From contig JAFUCZ010000015.1 in assembly GCA_017459425.1 (NCBI GenBank), forward strand, positions 1 to 34,651: a stretch of 34,651 bases of DNA, in the 5' to 3' direction. The notes under the pieces are model-generated. The model was given only the letters and a program-made list of their open reading frames with translations. It was not told where the DNA came from and searched no databases. The position numbers were made by a program, and so were the translations under genes. This document shows positions 7,873 through 14,656 of this stretch, piece after piece. Position 1 is the first letter of the stretch. Each line of letters begins with the position of its first letter. The stretch comes from Bacilli bacterium. GTDB lineage: Bacteria; Bacillota_I; Bacilli_A; RF39; UBA660.

Positions 7873-8950
7873 GTTTTATCACCTTTTTTAGTATTTTACT
7901 TAATAATGATTGCTTTTTTTGAACTTTTTCTTTTATATAAATATCAATTTTATCTATTACTTTATCCCCTAAATATATACTTGCATATCCAACTTTTGAA
8001 TTGTTTTTGTAATTTCTTATTTTATTTATTGTATATTTAATAGTTACATTATCTTTTTCACTATCAGATAGTGGATAGTTGTAATCTTTTTTTATGTAAT
8101 ATTCATAGTTCTTATAGTAGTTTTTATCATCTATAGTTATAATGCCCTTTTTTAAAATTTTATAATTTTTATATTCTTTATATGCCTCTATATATAAATT
8201 TTTATGATCTAAAAAATCATTTCCATCGTTTAATGTTACAACTACTAAATTTAAATTATCTTTTGTAGCTGTTGAAACAAGCGTACGTCTAGCAATTTTA
8301 GTAAATCCTGTTTTCCCACCAGTTGTATACTCATAGCTATTTAATAACTTGTTTTTGTTGTACCATATATATGTATTCAAATTAGTTTTCAATGTATATT
8401 TTTTTGTACCAACAATTTTTTGATAAGTTTTATTTTTCATTGCATAGCTAGCCAGTATAGCCATATCATAAGCTGTTGAATAATTCCCTTTATCTTCATC
8501 AAGTCCACTTGGATTATTAAAAGTAGTATTAGTCATACCAATTTCTTTTGCTTTTTTATTCATCATAGCAACAAATTTATCTACACTTCCACCTACGTGA
8601 TGCGCAATAGCAAGTGCTGCATCATTACCACTTCTTAACATTAAACCATAAACTAAATCTTTAATTTTAAGTTCCTCATTATGTTTTATATAAATGCCTG
8701 ATCCGTATGCTTTATCAATTTCATTGCCTATTGTGACTTTTTTTTCTAATTTACCGCTTTCAACAGCAAGTATTCCTGTCATTATCTTTGAGATTGATGC
8801 AACACTTCTTACAGTATTAATGTTTTTAGAATAAATTATTCTACCACTATCCTGATCCATTAATATTGCACAATTCGCACTTGTTGAATAACTAAAAACT
8901 GAATATGGAAAACATAAGAAAAGTATTAATATGGCTATTATTTTTTTCAT
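7862..8950 (-). CDS. dacB: D-alanyl-D-alanine carboxypeptidase (sporulation type, DacB/DacF-like)
   Basis: 362-residue secreted class-C low-molecular-weight penicillin-binding protein that removes terminal D-Ala and so controls peptidoglycan cross-linking. A signal peptide occupies about 1-22. The three active-site motifs are visible: SISK (Ser52-Lys55), SGN (107-109) and KTG (213-215). A C-terminal domain ends in a basic tail that may be amphipathic. I begin at the ATG at 8950, which has AGGTGATTAT upstream, not at the ORF start 38 codons earlier. The spmA-spmB neighbours point to cortex maturation, so the symbol follows the Bacillus operon; DacF-like is an alternative. A terminator-like hairpin lies in its leader. 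Confidence 0.88.
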   Translation of the reverse strand: MKKIIAILILFLCFPYSVFSYSTSANCAILMDQDSGRIIYSKNINTVRSVASISKIMTGILAVESGKLEKKVTIGNEIDKAYGSGIYIKHNEELKIKDLVYGLMLRSGNDAALAIAHHVGGSVDKFVAMMNKKAKEIGMTNTTFNNPSGLDEDKGNYSTAYDMAILASYAMKNKTYQKIVGTKKYTLKTNLNTYIWYNKNKLLNSYEYTTGGKTGFTKIARRTLVSTATKDNLNLVVVTLNDGNDFLDHKNLYIEAYKEYKNYKILKKGIITIDDKNYYKNYEYYIKKDYNYPLSDSEKDNVTIKYTINKIRNYKNNSKVGYASIYLGDKVIDKIDIYIKEKVQKKQSLLSKILKKVIKHDE

Positions 8951-8973
8951 ATAATCACCTATAAAATAATATG

Positions 8974-8995
8974 AAAAAAAGGACGATTTAGTCCT
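8974..8995 (-). terminator. terminator-like hairpin in the dacB leader
   Basis: Minus strand AGGAC-taaatc-GTCCT followed by seven T, 24 bases before the dacB start. No minus-strand gene lies upstream that would need it, so it may be an attenuator or a relic. Confidence 0.6.
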
Positions 8996-9031
8996 ATACA
9001 TTATTTTTTTGTTTTTAATTTTAATTTTATC

Positions 9032-9060
9032 TTTATATCTATTTTTATATTTGATATAAT
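9032..9060 (+). promoter_or_regulatory. promoter of pyrH
   Basis: Perfect -10 TATAAT (9055-9060) with a weak -35 TTTATA (9032-9037), spacer 17, about 30 bases before the start codon. Confidence 0.6.
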
Positions 9061-9089
9061 ACAATAAATAATGTTACATGGGAGGTATT

Positions 9090-9788
9090 ATGAAGTATAA
9101 ACGAGTGTTACTTAAACTTAGTGGGGAATCACTTGCGGGAAGTATGGGAAAAGGAATTGATTTCGAAAGAGTATTAGAAATATGTGAAGAAATCAAAGAA
9201 TGTGCTCAAATAGGAGTTGAAATTGGCATTGTTGTTGGAGGTGGGAACTTCTGGAGAGGAAGAAGCAATAAATATATGGATAGAGCAACAAGCGACTATA
9301 TAGGAATGCTTGGAACAACTATGAATGCCTTAGCTGTAGGCGATGCATTTAAACAACTTAATCAAGAAGTCAGAGTTCAAACTAGCGTTGAAATGCGTCA
9401 AATTGCGGAATTTTACATTAAGGATAGAGCTCTTAGACATTTGAGTAAGGGTCGTGTCGTTGTATTTGGATGCGGAACCGGAAGTCCTTTCTTTTCTACT
9501 GACACTGCTAGTGCACTTAGAGCTGCTGAGATTAATGCAGATTGTGTGTTAAAGGCAACTAATGTAGATGGTATTTATGATAAAGATCCAAAAAAACATA
9601 AAGATGCAAATTTAATAACAAAAACAAGTTATATAGATGTTCTTAATAAAAAATTGAATGTAATGGACTCAACTGCTACAAGCTTATGCATGGAAGAAAA
9701 TATACCGATAATTGTTTTCAACATTAACAAAAAAGGAAATTTAAAAAAAGTACTACTTGGGGATGACATTGGAACATATGTAAATTAA
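9090..9788 (+). CDS. pyrH: uridylate kinase (UMP kinase)
   Basis: 232 residues of the amino-acid-kinase fold; phosphorylates UMP to UDP with ATP in pyrimidine nucleotide synthesis. Motifs: KLSGESLAG at the N-terminus, VVGGGNFWRGR (about 52-62), FGCGTGSPFFSTDTASALRA and ATNVDGIYDKDPKKHKDA. The RBS GGGAGG and spacing select the ATG at 9090 over the one four codons earlier. Unlike most genomes it is not next to tsf or frr; it stands alone on the plus strand and ends in a bidirectional terminator shared with the next gene. Confidence 0.96.
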   Translation: MKYKRVLLKLSGESLAGSMGKGIDFERVLEICEEIKECAQIGVEIGIVVGGGNFWRGRSNKYMDRATSDYIGMLGTTMNALAVGDAFKQLNQEVRVQTSVEMRQIAEFYIKDRALRHLSKGRVVVFGCGTGSPFFSTDTASALRAAEINADCVLKATNVDGIYDKDPKKHKDANLITKTSYIDVLNKKLNVMDSTATSLCMEENIPIIVFNINKKGNLKKVLLGDDIGTYVN

Positions 9789-9814
9789 AAACGGTTACAA
9801 ATTGTAATCGTTTT
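9788..9814. terminator. bidirectional terminator between pyrH and the lipoprotein gene
   Basis: Stem AAACGGTTACA / TGTAATCGTTT (G-U pair) flanked by T-runs on both strands, exactly between two convergent stop codons. Confidence 0.85.
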
Positions 9815-10362
9815 TAATATGTGTACATACCATTAATTTTTGCTTCTTGTTCATCTGTTAAATTTTCAAGCATCCATTTACCAGATTTTTTTGTTAATTG
9901 AAAATCAATTGTATATTTAACTGTATCTTTAGCGTCTTTTAGTTTATCAAGTCGATATTTAGTAAATAGTGTTTCATCATATTTACCCGTTTTATCATTA
10001 AATTCATCTCGGTGATCTGCTAAATATTTATTTGCATCTGACATTATTTTTGAATAATCAGTAACTTCTATTTCTGTTGATACTGTTGCTTGATTACCAT
10101 TTACGGTTTCATCTTTTATTTCATATTTTAAATTTTTGTAATGTGTTTTCATTATATCTTTATAATCTTCTTTTGAATCATCATCAAATAAATTTTCCCT
10201 TTCTACAACTTCGTCTAATTGAGATAATACATCATCATTTAAAGTTTTGTAATTATCTAAAAACATTTCAACTTGTTTTGTTGGTGTATTATTTAATGTA
10301 TCATTACATCCAGATAAAAGAAATACAGTTATTATACTTAAAACCAAAAATATTTTTTTCAT
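9814..10362 (-). CDS. small lipoprotein of unknown function
   Basis: 182 residues with a lipoprotein signal (lipobox LLSGC, Cys19). The mature part is acidic and Lys-rich, helical at first (QVEMFLDNYKTLNDDVLSQL), then a strand-rich region with TVNGNQATVSTEIEVTDYS and FQLTKKSGKWMLENLTDEQ. This arrangement resembles NTF2-like/DUF4878-type lipoproteins. Function is unknown. The RBS AGGAGGAAAAATT precedes the ATG. It is convergent with pyrH. Confidence 0.75.
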   Translation of the reverse strand: MKKIFLVLSIITVFLLSGCNDTLNNTPTKQVEMFLDNYKTLNDDVLSQLDEVVERENLFDDDSKEDYKDIMKTHYKNLKYEIKDETVNGNQATVSTEIEVTDYSKIMSDANKYLADHRDEFNDKTGKYDETLFTKYRLDKLKDAKDTVKYTIDFQLTKKSGKWMLENLTDEQEAKINGMYTY

Positions 10363-10417
10363 AATTTTTCCTCCTATTTTTATTGTTGCTTAAAAACGAT
10401 TTTTTATACATTTACAA

Positions 10418-11059
10418 CTAATTAAATGTCAATAAATTAAAAATATTATTTAACTTAGGGGCTATCTTATCGAAATTTAGTTGCATTTGTTTCATAAATA
10501 TATTATACATTTCATTAATATTTTCTTTTTTTATATTAAAACATTCATAAAATAAGTATTGCATTTCTAAAATGTTTTTTTTATTAATTATTTTATTTAA
10601 ATTAGAATATATTTTGTTTTCAATATCCAAATCTTTTCTTGTTTTAAATTTTTCAATTTTTCTCTGATTTAATATTGTATATTTTATATTAGAAGTAATA
10701 ATACATGTGGCAATATCACACACTTCAATATCTTCATCTATTAATAATTTACTTATTTTTATAGTATTACCTTTGTTATCTAAATAAAGAGCTAAAGAAA
10801 GTGTTGCATCGCTTACTACAAAAGCATATTTGATATTTCGTATGCCTTTTTTTGTAAACATTTCACTTTTGTTTTTTATTTGTTGCAAAAACATTTCAGA
10901 AAAACATACATCATTATTTAATAATTCATATAAAACTTTTTCACTTACTTTAAAAATAGGAATTTTTCTTATGTGAGTAATGTAATCACTTTTATTCCAC
11001 TCATAAAAATCATAAGGCATTTTATTGAAATTTAATAAAATATCATAAATATAGTTCAT
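10418..11059 (-). CDS. DUF3603 family protein
   Basis: 213 residues. The N-terminal pattern MNYIYDILLNF, then DFYEWNKSDYITHIRKIPI and a later YAFVVSDATLSLALYLD segment match what I recall of the Bacilli DUF3603 family, cytosolic proteins with no known function. The start at 11059 follows an AGGAGGGAAT site; the ORF extends 22 codons further but without an RBS. The ATG overlaps the stop codon of the small membrane protein upstream (ATGA), which indicates translational coupling. No catalytic motif is apparent. Confidence 0.72.
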   Translation of the reverse strand: MNYIYDILLNFNKMPYDFYEWNKSDYITHIRKIPIFKVSEKVLYELLNNDVCFSEMFLQQIKNKSEMFTKKGIRNIKYAFVVSDATLSLALYLDNKGNTIKISKLLIDEDIEVCDIATCIITSNIKYTILNQRKIEKFKTRKDLDIENKIYSNLNKIINKKNILEMQYLFYECFNIKKENINEMYNIFMKQMQLNFDKIAPKLNNIFNLLTFN

Positions 11060-11265
11060 ATATTCCCTCCTGGTAAATAAATTGAAATAAAAATTAACAA
11101 TAATCCTACTACTGAAATAATACATTCGAACCTTCTAATTATAAAATTAACATACTCTAAAAAATTATACCCAATTGTGATTAAATTTAAATAACTTATT
11201 ATATACATCCCACCTATTACTGCTAACCCAAATCCAACTAAAAAAACAAACATTCTAAAAACCAC
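11056..11265 (-). CDS. small membrane protein, two helices
   Basis: About 69 residues with two predicted transmembrane helices (VFLVGFGLAVIGGMYIIS and CIISVVGLLLIFISIYL) and a short polar loop containing RRFE. The best start is a GTG at 11265, preceded at 5 bases by AGGTGG; a GTG three codons further upstream overlaps that site and is less likely. It is coupled by ATGA overlap to the DUF3603 gene. I do not recognise a named family. Confidence 0.65.
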   Translation of the reverse strand: MVFRMFVFLVGFGLAVIGGMYIISYLNLITIGYNFLEYVNFIIRRFECIISVVGLLLIFISIYLPGGNI

Positions 11266-11358
11266 ATGGACCACCTATTAAATTTTATTATCTAGCGTAT
11301 TAATTATTAATAATTGTATAATTTTTTAAAAATAATAAATTATAATAATGGTGAAATT

Positions 11359-11874
11359 ATGGAAATAATAATTCTTTGTATAAAAATTTTTCTAGTTCGA
11401 ATATTAGACGTTTCTTTAGGCACAATAAGAACAATAATTACAGTTAAAAGTAAAGCATTAATTGCAAGTATTGTTGGTTTTTTTGAAGTACTTGTTTGGT
11501 TTTTAATTGTAAAGGAAGCATTGAATACTACTAATAATAGTATTTTCATTGCTATTTCTTATTCTATTGGATTTGCTACTGGAACATACATTGGAAGTAA
11601 ATTATCAGATCGATTTATAAAAGGAACTTTAAGTATTCAAATTGTTACTAACAAAGCTCAAATAATTGATTTTTTGCGTAAACAAGGTTATGCTGTATCA
11701 GTAATTGATATATCTGAAATTGATGATAAAATTAAAAAATACATGTTAGTAATGGAAATAAATAAAAAAGATTTAAATGAAATTAAATCTTTAATACGTC
11801 ATATAGATAACAAAGCTTTTTTAGTTGTAAATGAATCGAAATATGTGTTTAATGGTTATTTTAAAACCAAATAA
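11359..11874 (+). CDS. UPF0316/DUF2179 membrane protein (YebE-like)
   Basis: 171 residues: three N-terminal transmembrane helices (about 3-80) with the family motif RILDVSLGTIRTI (about 12-24) and GFFEVLVWFLIVKEAL, then a small cytoplasmic DUF2179 domain (about 90-165). DUF2179 domains often bind ligands in related YitT proteins; the function here is unknown. I chose the ATG at 11359 after GGTGAAATT. It is divergent from the small membrane protein upstream and convergent with tRNA-Ala. Confidence 0.88.
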   Translation: MEIIILCIKIFLVRILDVSLGTIRTIITVKSKALIASIVGFFEVLVWFLIVKEALNTTNNSIFIAISYSIGFATGTYIGSKLSDRFIKGTLSIQIVTNKAQIIDFLRKQGYAVSVIDISEIDDKIKKYMLVMEINKKDLNEIKSLIRHIDNKAFLVVNESKYVFNGYFKTK

Positions 11875-11886
11875 TTTTTATATAAA

Positions 11887-11909
11887 AACCTGAACATAAA
11901 GTTCAGGTT
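11887..11909 (-). terminator. terminator of tRNA-Ala
   Basis: Minus strand stem AACCTGAAC / GTTCAGGTT followed by TTTATATAAAA, 12 bases after the tRNA. It can also serve the plus-strand UPF0316 gene. Confidence 0.65.
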
Positions 11910-11920
11910 AAATATCAATA

Positions 11921-11997
11921 TGGTGGAGGATATGGGATTCGAACCCGTGACCCCTTGCGTGCAAGGCAAGTGCTCTAGCCAGCTGAGCTAATCCCCC
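11921..11997 (-). tRNA. tRNA-Ala(TGC)
   Basis: Full cloverleaf on the minus strand with encoded CCA. The acceptor GGGGGAT pairs with ATCCTCC. Loop CTTGCAC gives anticodon TGC (plus positions 11961-11963). Confidence 0.97.
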
Positions 11998-12009
11998 GAA
12001 AACATATTA

Positions 12010-12038
12010 ATTTTAACATATGTTTTAATATGTGTCAA
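12010..12038 (-). promoter_or_regulatory. promoter of tRNA-Ala
   Basis: Minus strand -35 TTGACA (12033-12038), 17-base spacer, -10 TAAAAT (12010-12015), 12 bases before the tRNA. Confidence 0.8.
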
Positions 12039-12077
12039 TAACTTTTTATAATTAAATTATTTTTTTATTATATGAAT

Positions 12078-12106
12078 AAAAGATAAAACTCTGTGTTTTA
12101 TCTTTT
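12078..12106 (-). terminator. terminator of the YcgQ-like gene
   Basis: Twelve-base-pair stem AAAAGATAAAAC / GTTTTATCTTTT followed by ATTC on the minus strand, directly at the stop codon. Confidence 0.65.
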
Positions 12107-12907
12107 TTAAAAATTCAAATCATAATTTTTTAAAACACCACATTCTCCATTATCATATGAATAGCAAGGATAAACATATATTTCTTCTTTTGAACCGTCT
12201 ATTTGTTTTATATTTACTACATTTATTATTATAATATCATAACCATTTACATCTTTAGCAGTGTTTAACACTCCTTCTATTTCGTACCACTCATTTTCTT
12301 TTATTTCTACATCTCCATCATATTTAGAAATAAAACCTCCAAATGATGCATCTGCAGCACAACAGCTTATAACATATTTACCAATTGCAAAATAGCCTTT
12401 TGGAATTCCAGGTGTATTCATTAAGGTAAACCCTTTTATTCTTACAGTTTTACCAACAAATTTACTTGCATCTTTATTATAAGTTATTATATCTGTTAAA
12501 GCTGCATAGGCTTCGTCAACAATATCATAATCAATTTCATCAATATTATATTCTACTATATTATCATCTTGTGTTAATATAGACTCTTCATTTTTTTCTT
12601 CTTTAATATCACTTTGTTTGTTAAAATTTGTTGTTCTATTTGAAGCTAGCGCTGTAGTGAGTCTACCATTATTTGCAAATACAAGCATTATAATTGGTAG
12701 CAGTAAAACTGCATCACTTATTTTAAATTTTGAATTGGTTTTATCATGTATTAAAACTAGTCCCATGATTATTAAAAATGGAAGAGATAGTATTATATAT
12801 TTATGCATATTTGGCGATAAAAAATTGTTTAGATAATTTTTAAAAATTATAAATAAAACTAATCCTGAATAAATTAAACAAATAACGCCTAAAAATTTTC
12901 GTTTCAT
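12107..12907 (-). CDS. YcgQ-like putative permease-associated protein (TIGR03943/DUF1980)
   Basis: 266 residues: three or four N-terminal transmembrane helices (about 3-80), a linker, then a soluble C-terminal domain holding the family signature ISCCAADASFGGF (about 180-192) with a Cys pair, plus two more Cys near the end (PCYSYDNGEC). In other Firmicutes this protein is paired with the permease YcgR/DUF318; that partner is missing here. Possible metal or redox role is speculation. Start at 12907 after AGGTGG. It has its own promoter and terminator. Confidence 0.85.
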   Translation of the reverse strand: MKRKFLGVICLIYSGLVLFIIFKNYLNNFLSPNMHKYIILSLPFLIIMGLVLIHDKTNSKFKISDAVLLLPIIMLVFANNGRLTTALASNRTTNFNKQSDIKEEKNEESILTQDDNIVEYNIDEIDYDIVDEAYAALTDIITYNKDASKFVGKTVRIKGFTLMNTPGIPKGYFAIGKYVISCCAADASFGGFISKYDGDVEIKENEWYEIEGVLNTAKDVNGYDIIIINVVNIKQIDGSKEEIYVYPCYSYDNGECGVLKNYDLNF

Positions 12908-12943
12908 ACTCACCACCTATATAAAGTATTTTTATTTATACTA

Positions 12944-12972
12944 AATATACCATAATAGGATAAGTTTTTCAA
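12944..12972 (-). promoter_or_regulatory. promoter of the YcgQ-like gene
   Basis: Minus strand -35 TTGAAA (12967-12972), 17-base spacer, -10 TATATT (12944-12949). Confidence 0.7.
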
Positions 12973-12978
12973 TAAAAT

Positions 12979-13006
12979 AAGAATTAGATATTTTTATCTA
13001 ATTCTT
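12979..13006 (-). terminator. terminator of the CotF-like gene pair
   Basis: Twelve-base-pair stem AAGAATTAGATA / TATCTAATTCTT overlapping the stop codon; the minus-strand T-run is interrupted (ATTTTATTG). Confidence 0.6.
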
Positions 13007-13246
13007 ACTAATAAGTGTATCTAAAGTTTGTTTTATTTTGGTAGATTCAACGTTATTTGCTGTATACCATCCATATTTTGTCATACAGTCATATGTGTTT
13101 GCCTGATGTTTCATTGTTTCGTCTAACCCATGTTTAAGTAACTGTCTAATATCTTGGTTTGAACTTTCTAAAGTCCCATGAACATATACTTCAACTGTAC
13201 TTTTTAATACAAGTAAATAATTTTCCATTAATATTTGATTATCCAT
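12998..13246 (-). CDS. CotF-like spore coat protein (second of a pair)
   Basis: 82 residues resembling the C-terminal helical half of the Coat_F domain: a helix around ENYLLVLKSTVEVYVHGTLES followed by HGLDETMKHQANTYDCMTKYGWY, with the Y-x-x-M-x-x-x-G-W-Y ending typical of Firmicute coat proteins. These small ferritin-like helical proteins are deposited in the inner coat. It overlaps the upstream coat gene by 8 bases and its RBS (AGGAGA) lies inside that gene, so the two products are made together. Confidence 0.8.
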   Translation of the reverse strand: MDNQILMENYLLVLKSTVEVYVHGTLESSNQDIRQLLKHGLDETMKHQANTYDCMTKYGWYTANNVESTKIKQTLDTLISKN

Positions 13247-13430
13247 TTGCTTTATCTCCTAACATATCCATTAGTTGTGTTTTTAAGTTTGTATGTTCTT
13301 GTTTTTCGTTTTCAATAAAAGATATTAGCTTTTCATCACTTAGTTTCTCTAACATATTATCACATATTTTAATTATACTTGTTTCATGTCCTATTGCATC
13401 TTCAAAATAAAGTAATTCTTTTTGTGTCAT
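13239..13430 (-). CDS. CotF-like spore coat protein (first of a pair)
   Basis: 63 residues after moving the start to 13430, where GAGGAAAAAT precedes the ATG. The sequence is one long helix pair (YFEDAIGHETSIIKICDNM, then ENEKQEHTNLKTQLMDML) like the first half of Coat_F proteins, with His residues spaced as in ferritin-like four-helix folds. It likely packs with the product of the overlapping next gene. The family call comes from the pair considered together. Confidence 0.75.
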   Translation of the reverse strand: MTQKELLYFEDAIGHETSIIKICDNMLEKLSDEKLISFIENEKQEHTNLKTQLMDMLGDKANG

Positions 13431-13470
13431 ATTTTTCCTCCCATTTTTATTATGCACTTCTTTTAAAAAA

Positions 13471-13490
13471 AAATACCTTTTTTGGTATTT
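13471..13490 (-). terminator. terminator of the CDF transporter gene
   Basis: Minus strand stem AAATACC / GGTATTT followed by a long run of T; overlaps the stop codon. Confidence 0.85.
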
Positions 13491-14598
13491 AATCACTAGC
13501 GTCTATATCTAATGCAATATTAAATTTATATTCTGGATAATAATGTTTTATTTCATCGCATATTTGATTATAAATTACGTTTCTATGTTTTATATCGTAA
13601 TCGATAATTAAATCAAACTGTATTACATTTTCATTTTTATTAAAATAAAATCCGTGCATTTGTAATACTTCTTTATGTGAATGAACTATTTTATTAATAT
13701 CATTCCTAATTTTTAAAGCTTGTTTATCACTTGTATTAAACGAATATATTCCGATTGCTGATAGTATTACATTGTGTTGCTTTAAAACTTTTTCAGTTAT
13801 TTTTCTTGTTAAAGTGTCTATTTCATCAGCCTTCATTGTATCACTTACTTCAATATGAATTGATCCCAAGTATGTATCTGGGCCATAATTATTAAGCATT
13901 AAATCGTATGACCCTCTAACCTCTTTAAAAGAATTAACTGTTAATTTAACATTATGCGCTATATCACTATCAATACGTTCACCTAATATTCTACTTAACG
14001 TTTCTCTAATCATTTCATAGCCTGACTTAAGGATTACAATTGATATAATTACAGCTAAATATGCTTCCAGTGATATCTTGAAAAATAGAAATAACATCGC
14101 TGATACTAGTGTTGTAAAAGAAATAACTGCATCTGTTAAAGCATCTATACCAGAGTTAACAAGTGAACCAGAGTTCAATTTTTTTCCCATTTTTTTTACA
14201 TACATTCCAAGTATTAATTTAACTATTACGGCAACCATTATTATTATTAAAGAAAACATACTGTAATTAGGAGTTTGTGGATTTATAATTTTTTTAACAG
14301 ACTCTTCTAAAAAAGTAATACCTGCATATATTACCAATATTGAAATAATTAATGCTGTTAAATATTCAATTCGTCCATGACCAAAGGGGTGTTTTTTATC
14401 TGGTTGTTTAAGCGCTAATTTTGTTCCAACAATTGTAATAATTGATGATAATGCGTCTGATAAATTATTTACTGCGTCTAGTACAATTGCTATTGAATTT
14501 GAAATTAATCCAATCAAAAATTTAAATGTCGCTAACATTACATTTGAAACAATTCCTATTATACTTACCCTTATGATTTCTGACTCTCTATTATACAT
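13489..14598 (-). CDS. cation diffusion facilitator (CDF) metal transporter
   Basis: 369 residues. Six transmembrane helices lie in about 1-205, followed by a cytoplasmic regulatory domain (about 210-290) and an extra C-terminal extension of about 80 residues of similar beta-alpha character. The metal-site motifs are DAVNNLSDALS in helix 2 and SGIDALTDAVIS in helix 5; HPFGHGRIEY after helix 2 is the conserved CDF loop. Helix 2 has N where zinc-type CDFs often have H, a pattern seen in Mn/Fe exporters, so manganese or iron efflux is a reasonable guess, not shown. RBS TTGGTGATAG. The ABC transporter gene lies downstream, separate, behind its own terminator. Confidence 0.9.
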   Translation of the reverse strand: MYNRESEIIRVSIIGIVSNVMLATFKFLIGLISNSIAIVLDAVNNLSDALSSIITIVGTKLALKQPDKKHPFGHGRIEYLTALIISILVIYAGITFLEESVKKIINPQTPNYSMFSLIIIMVAVIVKLILGMYVKKMGKKLNSGSLVNSGIDALTDAVISFTTLVSAMLFLFFKISLEAYLAVIISIVILKSGYEMIRETLSRILGERIDSDIAHNVKLTVNSFKEVRGSYDLMLNNYGPDTYLGSIHIEVSDTMKADEIDTLTRKITEKVLKQHNVILSAIGIYSFNTSDKQALKIRNDINKIVHSHKEVLQMHGFYFNKNENVIQFDLIIDYDIKHRNVIYNQICDEIKHYYPEYKFNIALDIDASD

Positions 14599-14623
14599 TC
14601 TATCACCAATAAAATAGTATCAA

Positions 14624-14650
14624 AAAAGCCCTTTATAATCAAGGACTTTT
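14624..14650 (-). terminator. terminator of the ABC transporter gene
   Basis: Minus strand stem AAAAGTCCTT / AAGGGCTTTT (G-U pair) followed by T residues, just after the stop. Confidence 0.85.
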
Positions 14651-14656
14651 TAAAAA

